64,000 nt of DNA from Macrothele yani (GCA_039090855.1 CM077022.1:70456971-70520970); one strand, 5' to 3'; counted from the first letter of the stretch, positions 12,501 to 24,470 are shown. Made by a program: numbers and translations. The notes: generated from the letters alone by a model not told the origin.

Positions 12501-12990
12501 TGTTAATGATGATCTCTTGTCACATCAGCTGTAAACATGTGGCAGTATGATGTAAGTAATTTTCCGAAAAAAGGGGAGGCAAGAACCATGAGCTAAATTA
12601 AATTCATCCAGTTTTTTCAAGATATTTGATATTTCACTCTTGTATTTTCCCCTTTTTTGTATATGCAAATAGCAATTATTCGGTTGTACCATGTGAAAAT
12701 TAAGTGCAAAATTGAAATCTTGAATACACTATTTTGACTTTGGTTTTGCTGTTTGAACCATCAGATGATCACATGCCAAATTCTAATCTTGAATGCGTAA
12801 CTTTAACTACCGTTTTGCAGTTTACATGCATTTTATTGCATATGTGATTATTCTGATTTATTACATCCACAAACATAAGTTATATGGGAAAATATTGCAA
12901 ACTTCATTAGCATACTGTAATTTGCATAGTTAAGTCATGTGTATAAGTATGGGTCATTACACTTCAAATCAATGCAAAAAATGAGGTTTT
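9538..12990. other. No recognisable gene
   Basis: 3.4 kb with no supported coding region. Noted: a direct repeat of about 38 bp containing AATAGAATAACGATGTCGC (10857-10896 and 10923-10960), T homopolymers near 10770, and the isolated hairpin at 11528-11581. The 83-codon minus-strand frame at 11964-12215 has no recognisable domain. Confidence 0.45.
11528..11581. repeat. Perfect 18 bp stem-loop
   Basis: GTTAAGTGCTCTGCTGCT (11528-11545) is the exact reverse complement of 11564-11581, with an 18 nt loop. No transposon ends surround it that I can see. Too short a stem for a typical pre-miRNA; function unknown. Confidence 0.75.
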
Positions 12991-13502
12991 GATACCCATG
13001 GTCTCCGATTTTGATGAAACTTAGTATAACCAATCCCTCCAAGGGGATAAAAGTAACCCCATAAATTTTTTTCCCTCTAGCACTTCTGGTTTTAATTTTA
13101 CAGCCCTTGAAACTTTTGGGGAATTCTCGTTTTTTACCATTTCCGAGGCCTTCTACTCAAGCTACACTTGCTTATCAAAAAATTCCATCTCACTCAGAAA
13201 TCATTCAATCTCTTTGAAATTTTACAGCCTTGTCAATGAAAGCATGAAGATTTCAGAAAAAAATATGTTAACACTCTAAATATCCGCTGTACTCCACTAA
13301 AAAATTAATAAAGTATTTTTAGCCTAATTTTTTCTGTGGAAAACATGGTTTACCAAAAACGGAATTATCAACATGAAGGATAGGTATAACCCTAACATAT
13401 AATTTTTTTTAATGAACCTAGAGACATGTTCCATCATACCCAGCAATAAAACTGATGGCTTTTTCATTCCTTCTGCACTTTTTTTGGCCATTTTGAAAAA
13501 AA
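12991..13502 (+). repeat. Left terminal inverted repeat
   Basis: Starts at GATACCCATGGTCTCCG and runs to GGCCATTTTGAAAAAA. It matches the reverse complement of 16747-17247 over most of its length. Landmark blocks are CCATCATACCCAGCAATAAA and AACATGGTTTACCAAAAACG. The inner boundary is where similarity stops near 13502. Confidence 0.85.
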
Positions 13503-13852
13503 TGGCTGCTGGATAACTATTTTTTTAATTTCACCCAAACTCTAAGATTCCTATCTTAAAAAAATGATAACATCTCCTTTGTTTTTTCCCCTTGAAAAAC
13601 ATCACTTCCAAGAAGCTGATTTTGACTTCTTTCATCACTTCCGATAAGAAGCCAAGTCAAAACGTGTGAGTGTGACCTCTTTGTTCACAACATGCAGCAG
13701 CTTGTTAGCACAGCTGTCAGTCAGTCTGCTTTAGTTCCTAAACTCAAACCCTTCTTCCAGTATATAATTTAGTACTTTATTGATGTTATAAGTGTGCATG
13801 GGCAAAGTATAGTAGTGTCCTAATATTAGTGTATTTCTTTGTTACAGAGAAA

Positions 13853-16532
13853 ATGGAAGATTCTAAGTGCAGTGTTGGGCAATTAACTTTGACAGAGTGT
13901 CACAAATATACCTATGTCTCAAAGAAAGGTATTGAAAATGTAGCAGATCTAACTGAAGAAAATAGAATTATTTTGAAGTTAAGAACAGAAGCTGCTGAAG
14001 ATTTACAGACCATTTGTCTGCATCACAAAAGTTTATTTTTAAAAAAGTTTGCATTTCTTCAAAAAGTGTGTTGTAATCCCTAAGAAAGCATAAGAGATGT
14101 GTGAGAAAATCACTACGTATGGTGACTGTACAGCAATGTAAATACTTATTAATGAAGGAAATTAAAGTGAAACCAGGGCAAAAACTGTGTTCTCAATGTA
14201 GAAGTACTTTATTTAAAAGTGATGTACAGAGTGCTGATGAAAGTACTGATACCCATACTGAATCTGAGGACATTGGTTTAACTCCAGAAGAAGTAACCGA
14301 TTTGGAGAAGAAAGAAACGATAGAAAAACTCAATTCATCTTTCACTGGGATAGGTTGCTCTCCTTTAAAATAACATTCCCTTGGTGAACATAGCAAGGCA
14401 TCTTATGGAAGGGAAAAGTTCGAAAAATTCCAGGCAAATGTACGAAGCAAATTTCATAAAATACTAGATGTTGACATTCCAACAAAAGAAGCCAAAAAAG
14501 ATGAGCTTGTGGAACAGAAAGCAGCTGATATAGACAAGCTTGTAGAAATCATGAAAGAGCAATTGAAATCCATTTCAAGGAAAAAACAAATTCAACTATT
14601 AACCATTCCTGCTTCACTGACATGGAAACAAAATAATACGAGAAACATTTGGTGTTTCCGACTTTGCTGTTCGTAAAGCTCAGAGACTTGTTCAGGAAAA
14701 GGGATTTTTAGCTGAACTTCTGATCCCAGTTGTGGGGAAAAAACTGAAACCTGAAATTATTAATTTAGTGAGTAACTTTTATGAAAGTGATGAGCAGTCT
14801 AGAGTTATGCCTGGAATGAAAGATGTAGTGAGCATGGGTAAAAATAATTACAAGAGAAAGCAACTGATTTTGGGTAATCTTCATGAATTATATTCAAGTT
14901 TCAAGTGTGAGTATCCTGATGTTAAGGTGGGATTCTCAAAATTTTGCAGTATGAGACCAAAGTGGTGCATTTTAGCTGGTGCCAGTGGAACCCACTCAGT
15001 ATGCATATGCACTCTTCACCAAAATGTCATACTACTCCTTCATGCTGCACAAATTGAAGAGAGCTATAAGGATGTTATGATGTTCTTAGTGTGTGAAGAA
15101 GCAAAGAGGGAATGTATACTCAAGCACTTCAGTAAATGTCCCTCCAAACCACATCTACTGAGCTACTTAGAGTCCAAATTTAAAGATTATGAAGAAAGTG
15201 ACACTATTGAATTTTCTCAATGGGTGTCAACTGACAGTACACAGATGATGAAAAGTTTGACAACACTTGATTTCATTGATAATTTAGCCAACAAGATTGA
15301 AAAAACTGATTCCACACTCTTTCATAGCCAAGTCACAGTCTCCGTTCCTAAAAAATCTCAAAGAAAATGTACCATCAGACACAGCAATAATTTTGATGGA
15401 CTTCAGTGAGAACTACTATTTTACAATCCAGGATGAGGCCCAGGGCTTCTGATTCATGTACAGTTCATCCTGTTGTAGTACATTGTACAGTTCATCCTGT
15501 TGTAGTACATTGTACAGTTCATCCTGTTGTAGTACATTGTTACAATCCAGGATGAGGCACTGGACTTCTGATTCATGTACAGTTCATCCTGTTGTAGTAC
15601 ATTGTAGGAACCTTGAAGGAGAAAAGATTGTTTCATCACACTGTGTCATATCTGATGACCTCAAGCATGATGTGAATGAATATGGTTTACGAAATCCAGG
15701 AAACATTTGTTAATTTTCTCAAAGAAATTTTTTCACACATTACGGCAATACATTACTACAGTGATGGGAGTGCTGCACAGTATAAAAACAAGTACAATTT
15801 CCTTAACCTGTGTCTGCATGAAGAAGACTTCCAGTTGAAGGCACAGTGGTCATTTTTTGCTACAAGCCATGGAAAATCAGAATGCGATGGAATTGGCGGC
15901 ACAGCAAAATGCTTAGCTCGAAGGGAGAGTCTCTAGAGACCATTTGAGAGGCACATCACAACAGCAGCTACATTTTTCAATTTTTGTGAAACAAACATCA
16001 CCAAGGTCAGTTTCCACTTTATTGACAAAGACACAGTAGATACAACTCGTTCTGCTCTTGAAAACAGGTTCAAAGATGTGCACACACTTCCTGGTACTAG
16101 AAGTTTCCACAACTTCAAGCCTCTGGATTCCATAGGTACTATTGCGGCTAGAACGATCGGTACCGATGAGGAACCATCTCTCACATTTAACCTGAAAAGC
16201 TGTCGCACATCAGTTGTAACTGCAAATGAGTTGTACCCTGGGTGTTACATTGCATGTAAATATGACCACTTGTGGTATTTTGGAATGGAGTCTACAGTGG
16301 ATAAAGATGAAGACGATGTTGTTGTAGTTTCTTCATCCTAATGGACCTTCACCATCATTCTGCTGGCCAAGCCATGAAGATTCCTGCACAGTACCAGTTC
16401 CTCATGTGCTTGCTGTTGTTGATATCCCACAGACAACATCTGGAAGAACCTATCACTTCTCAAAAGGACTGCATGAGGTCGATGGAGGAAAAATCTGCAC
16501 ATTTAGATGTTATGCTACGCAAAAGAAAATGA
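13853..16532 (+). pseudogene. Transposase-like protein of the long-TIR element, broken
   Basis: A plus-strand protein read through several frameshifts and stops: an acidic Lys-rich N-terminal region (13853-14370), a Lys/Glu-rich middle (14376-14700), a long open stretch (14732-15409) with the Cys/His-containing segment RPKWCILAGASGTHSV, and a C-terminal part to about 16532. Motifs that look catalytic are MDFSENYYF (about 15390), HYYSDGSAAQYKN (about 15760) and ATSHGKSECDGIGG (about 15870). Their aspartates are candidates for a DDE/D-type active site; that is inference. A splice-acceptor-like TTGTTACAG precedes the ATG at 13853. Short tandem duplications at 15455-15606 split the region after DFSENYYF. 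Confidence 0.75.
15422..15607 (+). repeat. Tandem duplication inside the transposase remnant
   Basis: A 27 bp unit (TGTACAGTTCATCCTGTTGT plus TAGTACA) is repeated three times in tandem (about 15457-15537). A larger segment beginning ACAATCCAGGATGAGGC (15422) recurs at about 15542. The copy leading into GTAGGAACC at 15600 continues the original coding sequence, so the rest is a secondary expansion that disrupts the reading frame. Confidence 0.85.
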
Positions 16533-16746
16533 GCGTTATGGACTAGAAGTTCAAAAATTGTACCTAACTTATTTTTTACAGGTAAATAACTTATTATGTA
16601 CATGTTACCAATATTCAATAGTAATGAATTATATTGTTGTATTTGAATTGTAATATGTTTGTATTTTGAATTGTAATATGTGGCAACTGAAAAACGAATA
16701 AATGAAAAAAATAATAATAATAATTATGTTTATAAATTAAACTAGT

Positions 16747-17247
16747 GTTTTTTTCAAAATGGCCAAAGGAATAAAAAAAGCCATCAGTTTTATTGCTGGG
16801 TATGATGGAACATGTCTCTAAATTCATTAAAAAAAATTATATGTTAGGGTTATACCTATCCCTCATGTTGATAATTCCGTTTTTGGTAAACCATGTTTTC
16901 CACAGAAAAAATTAGGCTAAAAATAGTCTATTAATTTTTTAGTGGAATACAGCAGATATTTAGAGTGTTAACATATTTTTTTCTGAAATCTTCATGCTTT
17001 CATTGACAAGGCTGTAAAATTTCAAAGAGATTGAATGATTTCTGAGTGAGATGGAATTTTTTTGGTAAGCAAGTGTAGCTTGAGTAGAAGGCCTCGAAAT
17101 TGGTAAAAAACGAGAATTCCCCAAAAGTTTCAAGGGCTGTAAAAATAAAACCAGAAGTGCTAGAGGGAAAACAAAGTATGGGGTTACTTATCCCCTTGGA
17201 GGGATTGGTTATACCAAGTTTCATCAAAATCGGAGACCATGGGTGTC
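16747..17247 (-). repeat. Right terminal inverted repeat
   Basis: Inverted copy of 12991-13502, from TTTTTTTCAAAATGGCC to GGAGACCATGGGTGTC. It carries the same internal landmarks in reverse complement. Confidence 0.85.
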
Positions 17248-17249
17248 AT

Positions 17250-18421
17250 GGCTTCGTTGACCTGATGTGGATTAGTGCACGTCATTGTTGCATATGCAGT
17301 TGGTAAGGTCAAAATGTTTTTCGAAGTGCTTAAAAGTCCTTAAAAAGTGTTTAATTTTTGTGGGAGAAAAAGAGTGGGAATCCTTGTGAATTATTTCTTC
17401 CTTCAATACAAGCTGTACTGAATGACCTTTTGTTTAACAAATTGTTGGAGTCAACTGCTTTTCCATTTTCAACTACCACCAGACATCCACAGATACCCAG
17501 GAGGATCAAGGTCATCAAGACTGCATTTCTGTTTTTTGAACAAGGAGGAGCACACACAGATCTTACCCTAGTAGTGTTTACTTTAAAACCACAGACTGAT
17601 AAAAGGAGCAGTGAGCTGTTTTACTGCTAATGCCATGAGATTTGGGTTGTGGGGGAAATAGGGACTTGTTTTCAGCATTTGAAATATTTGGTGGTCCACT
17701 GGTCTGATACGACTACGATTTGAGTCAGACCACCAAACTCAAAACGACAGTCTGACAGACCAGTAACTTTTTTCAGGTAATGCCCTATATTTCAGAAAAA
17801 ATCTGTAACAACCCCCACCCACCAAAAAAAATTGTAAACTATTTTTCATTGACAGTAGATAGTGAATAACTTTTTAATTAATACTATCCTCTTTCTCAAA
17901 AGTCCAGTGGATTAAAATTGTGTGGTCTATGCATTGGTGAGATAAAATCTGTAAGTAAAGAATGTTAAAAGTTAGCAGCCTCAGGCAGGTGCAAAAAGCT
18001 ACAGATTTGTCAGCCAGCCAGCCAGCTAGCCAAATGTGTTGCTGATACAGAAACCTGTTGAACTGTGGGAATGTTGAGAGAAGAGTGCAGTGAAAGAATT
18101 CAGTGCAAAGAATTTGAGGATGAGAAGTGCATTGTTACAGTGGCGTACTAGGGAGCAGTTTGAAACCTCAGTAAAAGAAAAGATTAAGGAAATCATGTGA
18201 ATCCAAAAGCATCGGTGATAGAAAATATTATTGCAATGGCAATCACATTCATCCCAGCAGCAGTGGTTGAAGACTTAGTTGGCTACAGTGCAATTTTGAA
18301 GCTGAAAAAATGTTTCTGTTCACTTAATAAATATTCTAAACTTGCCGATAAGGAGTCAACATTTATTACTGGCAGCGATACAACTGATTTCATTAAAGCA
18401 CATATTCCCAGTATACCCTTA
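17250..18421. other. No recognisable gene
   Basis: Contains a short (CCAG/CCAA) run near 18010-18030. Open frames at 17358-17630 and 18197-18457 show no recognisable domain. No repeat boundary seen until the Tc1-like element at 18424. Confidence 0.45.
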
Positions 18422-18423
18422 TA

Positions 18424-19642
18424 CACTATCTACCAACAAGTAATTGGACACCTGTGATAGCAAAGGAAAACTAAGTTTATTCACCTTCAATAGTTGGTGG
18501 AGTCTCCACAAGTGGCGATTACAGCTGCGATCCTCCGGGGCATACTCTCAACCAAGCGTTGTACGACGGCTAGCAGTATTTTCTTCCACTCGGCTTGGAG
18601 AAGACAGGTCAGTTCCTTCACCGATTTCGGAAGGTGAGGAGCACCCCTTAAGTCGATGCTCCAACTCGTCCCAGAGGTGCTCGATAGGGTTAAGGTCCGA
18701 GCTCTGCGCAGGCCAGTTGATTCGATTAACCTCACTGTCACCATACCAAGCCATGGTGGACCTCACAACATGACAGGTGGCATTGTCATCCTGAAAGTAA
18801 CATGGGTCCACCCCGTAAAACTGCCACAACGTAGTAAGCGCATGGTCATCCAAAATGGTGCAGTAGGTCTCGGCGTTGAGTCTACCAGGAATTGCGACCA
18901 AGGGTCCCGTGCCATACCAGGAGAAACACCCCATAGCATAATTCCACCGCCGCCGAACTTCACAGTTGGCACAATACATTCTGGCAGGAGGCGTTCTTCA
19001 GGCAGACGCCAAACCCAGACCCTGCCATCCGAACGGTAGAGGGTGAACCTTGATTCGTCACTCCAGAGAACCTGTTTCCACTGTTCAACGGTCCACTGTC
19101 GATGTTCTTTGCACCATGTTAGCCAAGCAGTGCTATTGGACTTGGTGATCAAAGGCTTGTGGGCGGCAGCACGTCCATGATAACCTAGCAGATGGCCTTC
19201 CTTACGGATGGTATTCATCGAAAAAACACTCCCACATGCCTGTTGAAACTCCTCGCAGATGTGGCCCATCGATTTGGTGTAGTTCTTCCGAATTTCTCTG
19301 GCCAGCACCCGTCGGTCTTTAACTCCCAGTTTTGTGGGTCTGCTGGGTCGGGGCTCATTCCGACAGTCACCTCTCATCTTCCACTTGCCAATCACGTAGG
19401 CCACTGTCGATTTTGGGTACTTCAACTCGCTGGATATGTCGCGTATGGATCGGCCATTTCTGTGATACCCGACGATTACACCTTACTCGAAATCGGAGAG
19501 CTCCGAACTGCGTGGCATCTTGCATGCGACTGGTTGCGTTGTTGTTTCCTACACGATATTTAACGGCGGCGGCCGTGGCGTGTATCAGGACCGCAGATAT
19601 CGTCAATTGCATTGGTGTCCAATTACTTGTTGGTAGATAGTG
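18424..19642 (-). mobile_element. Tc1-like DNA transposon, second family
   Basis: A 1219 bp element with terminal inverted repeats beginning CACTATCTACCAACAAGTAA, each abutting TA (18422-18423 and 19643-19644). The minus strand carries a nearly complete Tc1-type transposase. TIR sequence and protein differ from the element at 1228-2605, so they are separate families. It sits exactly at the left edge of the LINE remnant that begins about 19645. Confidence 0.93.
18487..19518 (-). pseudogene. Tc1-like transposase, broken
   Basis: Starts at an ATG at 19518 (MPRSSELSDFE) and meets an in-frame TAA after 11 codons. The helix-turn-helix region continues in the same frame to the paired-like region (KYPKSTVAYVIGKWKMRG). 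The first catalytic Asp is in LWSDESRFTL, the second in YFQDDNATCH and the Glu in DLNPIEHLWDELEHRL, spacing typical of DD34E. One frameshift lies near 18900 and another near 18630, after which the C-terminus (RRIAAVIATCGDSTNY) closes at 18487. Full length for the family apart from these lesions. Confidence 0.9.
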
Positions 19643-19644
19643 TA

Positions 19645-22600
19645 GCATGTTCGTGTGGTGTCATCACTATCCTTGTTCCATACCATGTGGCTACCGCATA
19701 CGCCACCCATCTGCACTGTCACAGTTGGTGGCAAATGTGTATTTCAGTGTATCTGCTTCTTACTGTCTGCTGTGCCTTTCTGCCACCAAGGTCACAAGCA
19801 TTGTAGATTTGGAGCAATTAGTGCAGCAGCTCCCTTCACCTGTTCTCATATTGGGTGATTTTAATACCATTATTCTTTGTGGGATAGTGCTAGCAGTGAT
19901 ACAAGTTGCCGTAGGTTAGGGTCCCTTCTGTCCTCATCCTCCTTGTGTTTGCTTAATACTGGAGCTAATGCTTCCACGAACCCACCCATAGCTTTTTATC
20001 TATCGAGTAACATACATTGGGTTCACTGTTAGTGGTGTGGGATGGCCTCAATGGCAATAACTTCCTTTGATTTTTCATAGGTGTAAAGTGTATCCTATAT
20101 TTCTCATCCTGTACAATGAAAAATGGATTGGGCCAGGTGGGATGTTTTCACAATTTTCTATTGTGTTATCTTATTCCATGATGACTCGGGAGTCAATCAA
20201 TGCTGGCGTTGTATGTGTTACCAAGCTCATTATTAAGGTAGCTGATTTAGTTGTTCCTAACACGTCCCCAAAGCTATGTCTGAATCCATGGTTTTATGTT
20301 GAATGCATTACTCCTAGGATAGCACAGCATAAGGCCTGGTGTAAGTTCAAGAGTTACCCAACCTACGAGAACCTGGTGACTTTCAAGCATGTCAAGTCTT
20401 ATGCTTTGTTGGTACATTGCTACTGCAAGAGGGAATCTTGGGCGCAGTCATGCCTTCTATCAGTAGGGTACCAGCTCCCAAGTCAGCTGGGATAAAATGT
20501 GCAAGAACCAAGGAATCTACAGCTGTCATCAGATCTTCACTTTTGAGAGTGATGGGTGCATATACATAGATATCACGGATGTTTGGGATTGTCTGGGAGT
20601 AGTTTTTGCAGCTGTTTCCAGTAATAGTGTGTATCTTTCTTCTTCTGTCATATGAAGGTGCAGATAGAATGCCAGATGCTGTTTGCTCTTTTCTGAAAAC
20701 TTTATAACATTTCCTTCACAGTGGTGGAGTTGAGGGTGGCTCTGCATTGGTTCAGTTCAATGTCTATTGTCCTGATGGGGTTAATATGCTATGGCACCTG
20801 TCACTCTTCACTGGAAAATCTGTCTACTCATATTGTTCAACAGGATCTGGACAGAACATTCTTTACCAGACTCTTCGGCAGGTCCTACCTTTTTTGAAGC
20901 CTGGCAAAGATCTGAAGCTTCTGTTGATAGCTACTGCCAATTGCAGTCACTAGTTGTCTGTGCAAGGTTATGGAATGAATGGCTAATGACTGGTTAATTT
21001 GTTACCTGGAAATTCCCTGTATTTTATCATACTCACAAAGTAGCTTTCATTCATCATTATTTACCTCCTGATAATCTCCTCCACCTTGAAATGTTTGTGC
21101 ATGAGACTTTTGTATGGATGGGGACTGCACTTGATGTCTTCTTTTTTTGATAATGAGAAGGCACATGACCATGCACATGGTGGAAACATTCTCCATGACC
21201 TCCACGAGTGTGGGCTACATGGGAATCTCCCCACATTCATTGCTGGCTTTCTTCAGTAGTCAGATGTTTCAGGTGAACCTGGGTATGACACTGTCTTTTA
21301 ACAAACAATGCATCCTACCTGGTTGCATTTTATCAATCACATTGTTCATCCTTCATAATCTTCCTGCTATGGTATCTAACACTTTATGTTGAGGCTTTGT
21401 ATGAAGCTTCCATCTGTTTAAAGAAGCAATAAGTACAATAAATTGATTTTTTTCTATTTGCATCTTTTTAATGGACTACTAAACACACAATAGAAGCAAT
21501 GAATATGCCAATACCAATTTTTGGCACTATCTCCATCAGAATTATATATTCTGCAGTGATATTGGTAGTAGTGAGTCATGCTGAAGTTCTGTGGTACAAC
21601 CCAAGAGAGATGTGTATACATCAGAGATGTTTGTACCCATGTCATTGATCTCATGTGGGTTCTATAAGTGCACTTATTCATTAGTGTTTTTATTGAATGT
21701 AATATACCAGAAGACAAAACTGAACTTTCTGAAATGAAAACCTATTTTGAAAATGCAACTATTAATTCAAGCATATAGAATGTTCCCTAGTTCTAGTTGT
21801 GGATTTTGCACTGAATTTCTGAACAGTATCTATGAAATAACACATTAATTTTAATTGTTGAAGGTCACAGTTCTGCATGTATAGTTTTTTTTTTTATACA
21901 TAATTGTGTATTGTACACATATTCACAGTTCTGTATCTGTAGTTATGAATCATAGTTTTCTCCTCTCCTCGTATCTCTTGAAAAAAATTTCTGGCTCCTG
22001 AAAAATAAGTAGTGAAAATTTTGAGGTTTTGTCTACCCGTGATGTTGCCATTCATGTTGCAGGTGGAGACTTCATCCAAGCTTTGATCTGCATTTGGGTT
22101 CTACAGTTATACCAGTTTTGCCTGCCAGAGTTCTTTGATTTACCATCGACTATGTGCTCACCATTCATATGCATGTCAGATGTGTTAAAACTTCCTTTAT
22201 CAAAGTTTTGTTCTTAAAGTTCTCTTGGGTGTCGCTACTCTGGATCTATCATTCTGTCATTTAGATGAAACTGTATTTTGGCTGTGTGGTGTATGGCTTA
22301 GGCCATTGGCTGTGTTCCAGTGCCTGAATACTATGCATATATCAGACTTTGCATCTCTATTCATGTCTCATTAAAACCAGGCCTGTGAGCGGAATTGAAT
22401 GAATGGGCTCTGGAATCGTATCATCTGCAGCTATCCCTTCAATTCTACTTGAAGTTGTGGTCATTTTCATTTCATCCTTTATGTAAAGCAGTGTTTCACC
22501 CCATGGCGGAGTGGTCTAAGTGGTGGCTTCTGACATTCATCCAAGATGGGTCTGGGTTCAAATCCCAGTGAGGCATGGATTTTGTGTTTGTTTTATAGCG

Positions 22601-23205
22601 CTGGCTCTCTTCCTTTCCAGGAACCCGTGACCTTAAATCAGGGGGTGACTGCTTATCACCTATACAGTTGCTCACTGTGGGCATTAAGCTCCCAAGTAAA
22701 TAATAACCTCCTAGTATGCTTATTGTTTTTAATCCTCCCTTTTGTGTTCTGATTCTTGGACTCAACTGTCTGTCATACCATAGGATGCAGGAATCAACTT
22801 GGCCATTGATCAGAGAGACCAAGCATTTTGAGGAGCCTGCTTAGCACCCTCTTGATGCCTCAATTGACACTTCTTTTGCTTTGTTGTCCAGACCCTGTAT
22901 CAGTGTACCAGCAGCTTCATGCTGCTGAGCACTAGTTCCTCCACTCTGGCTGTGTCCCAGTATTTACAGATGGTTCTAAGTTGGGAAGAGTCGTGGGATA
23001 CAGTATGTTCTCTGTCGATGATGTCCAGAGGAGATGATGTTTTCAGTAGAAATGCATGCTGTGTACCTTGCACTTTGTCACATGGAGTTGAAACCTTTTT
23101 GGCATGTTGTGCTGGGCAAATAGCTAACAATAAATTCTAGGGGAGGCTCCTAGTATATCAGGAGGCTAGACATATTTTAGTTGTATGGTTACATTAATTT
23201 TTATA
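19645..23205 (+). pseudogene. LINE (I/Jockey-like), copy 1, heavily degraded
   Basis: A non-LTR retrotransposon remnant with multiple stops and frameshifts. Recognisable in order are the end of an apurinic-like endonuclease (LEQLVQQLPSPVLILGDFN, about 19810-19865), an RT segment around 21190-21390 (a degenerate form of the PQGS block, GCILSITLFILHNLPAMVS), and an RNase H-like FTDGSKLGRVVG (about 22965-23000). The same segments in the same order occur in the copy at 27487-32950. The left edge is truncated inside the endonuclease, directly against a Tc1-like element. A SINE (22500-22705) is inserted in the 3' half. The protein would nick and reverse-transcribe at the target; this copy is dead. 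Confidence 0.78.
22500..22705 (+). mobile_element. tRNA-derived SINE, copy 3, diverged
   Basis: Same family as 3230-3448: box A TGGTCTAAGTGGTGG, box B GGTTCAAATCC, GTGAGGCATGGA and the body motif CTTAAATCAGGGGGTGAC. More substitutions than the other two copies and only a short A-rich tail, so an older insertion. It interrupts the LINE remnant. Confidence 0.87.
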
Positions 23206-23224
23206 TGATATACCATATTTTATT

Positions 23225-23640
23225 ATTATTATTATTATCTTAGCTAAAAGAGACATACAAAGGCTGCAGACAACTCAAACAAGCATGGAGAGGTGCATAC
23301 TTGGTGTAACCAGGAGAGATAAGAAGAGGAACACGTGGATCCGAAAAATGACAAGAGTGGAAGACATCATGATCAGAGTTAAATCCCTGAAATGGCAATG
23401 GGCTGGACATACTGCCAGAAGAACAGACCATCGATGGACAGCCAAAATTTCAGATTGGATTCCAAGGGACAGGAAAAGACCCAGAAGAAGACCACATGGA
23501 AGATGGGTGGATGAAATTCGAAAGTATGCGGGAGTGACATGGAGGAGACTGGCACAAGACAGACCGTTGTGGAGGAAACTTGGGGAGACCTTCGTCCAGC
23601 AGTGGATTGATAATGGTTGACAATGATGATGATGATGATG
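23225..23640 (+). mobile_element. RTE-like LINE, 5'-truncated 3' fragment
   Basis: A 416 bp fragment ending in a (GAT)n-type microsatellite tail, as RTE-type elements often do. A perfect 15 bp direct repeat ATACCATATTTTATT (23210-23224 and 23641-23655) flanks it, the target-site duplication. The left end begins inside an ATT run next to the duplication. It inserted at the right edge of the older LINE remnant. Confidence 0.88.
23285..23623 (+). pseudogene. C-terminal part of LINE endonuclease-RT protein
   Basis: A 111-codon uninterrupted frame that matches the C-terminal region of RTE-like endonuclease/reverse transcriptases: VTRRDKKRNTWIRKMTRV, then LKWQWAGHTARRTD, then RRRPHGRWVDEIRK, then WRRLAQDR. 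The N-terminal endonuclease and RT domains are missing through 5' truncation. It is the native C-terminus with its own stop. The absence of lesions suggests a relatively recent insertion, but there is no start context and no reason to expect a product. Confidence 0.88.
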
Positions 23641-23879
23641 ATACCATATTTTATTGAAAAAAGTCTACAAGCACAGAAAAAGTTTACAAGCACAGAAATA
23701 CTCTTCTAAGGTTAATTATATGAATAAAATATTCTGATGAAATGTTTTTGAGAGCTTCAAAGAAAAACCATCCAAGGAAGACTGAAGACAAAATACTGAT
23801 TACTTTCTCATATAATGAGTAGTTAATTAACTGTCAATTTAGAACTGTGCTTACCATCCTTCCTATGCTTATAAGTTAC

Positions 23880-24470
23880 AGATTCTTTTTAGAAGTTTTG
23901 GTTACCATCTTGCCATTAAATCTACCCCAAACATCTTGAAACTTCTACAAAGGGATAGGGACAAAGTTGAAAGCCTGAACCTGCCAGGAGTTTACTGCAT
24001 TCCTATCTCTTCTTCTACTGGGGATAACTTATACATTGGAAGAACATACAGGAGCATTAGCCATAGAATTTTAGAACATAGAAAAGATGTTTCGAAAGCC
24101 AATCCTAATACTGCCTTGTCTATTTTGACAATGGAAGACACATCTGCAGTTCCCCACTGGAACGAAGCAAAACGAATTGCTTCTTTTGACAATCGTTTTG
24201 CCCTCCGTTACCGTGAAAGCATAGAAATTATTTTCAACTCAATGACTTGCAACTCCGAATCTCCTCTCTACATTCCGTTGATCTGGAGATCAATTCTAAG
24301 TTTTGGCAACAAAAATAGGAAAAATTCAAATGTAGAATCTGGCAACAATCTTAGTCCTCCATTGGCGTGATGAAGACCTAAGATAAGGTCGAAAGCTTCC
24401 AACTTACGAACTTTTTGTAAAAGTTTTCAGTTAACGTAACTAGCGTGATCAAGTTACCTTTATTTGTCAC
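23880..24470 (+). mobile_element. Penelope-like element fragment, GIY-YIG part
   Basis: An open frame at 23936-24370 encodes about 144 residues containing the GIY-YIG nuclease domain of Penelope-like retroelements: GVYCIPIS, then LYIGRTYRSISHRILEHRKD. Frame similarity seems to begin slightly upstream of the first Met. The reverse-transcriptase half is absent, so the copy is 5'-truncated. A hammerhead-like motif follows at 24366-24400. The related family is found again at 43.4-46.5 kb. Confidence 0.85.
24366..24400 (+). ncRNA. Hammerhead-ribozyme-like motif of Penelope-like element
   Basis: Reads GTGATGA, a stem (AGACCT...AGGTC), then GAAA followed by the palindrome AAGCTT. This matches the layout CUGANGA - stem II - GAAA - stem III of hammerhead ribozymes, except that the first core C is G here, which should impair cleavage. 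It overlaps the end of the GIY-YIG frame. Hammerhead ribozymes are known in Penelope-like elements, where short stem III types work as dimers. Activity is inference. Confidence 0.55.

Larger units (their letters stand above)
12991..17247 (+). mobile_element. Large DNA transposon with ~500 bp TIRs, unclassified
   Basis: Two diverged inverted repeats of about 500 bp (12991-13502 and 16747-17247) enclose a 3.2 kb region with a degraded protein gene read on the plus strand. The layout, long TIRs around a single transposase-like gene, is that of a cut-and-paste transposon. The TIR copies share long identical blocks but differ by small indels and substitutions, consistent with an old insertion. I could not fix the exact outer ends or a target duplication, and I do not recognise the superfamily. 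Confidence 0.82.

Noticed and set aside
23936..24370. GIY-YIG frame as a homing endonuclease or host DNA-repair nuclease
   Set aside because: The same domain recurs downstream of Penelope-type RT in the window, with hammerhead-like 3' motifs; a retroelement origin explains it.
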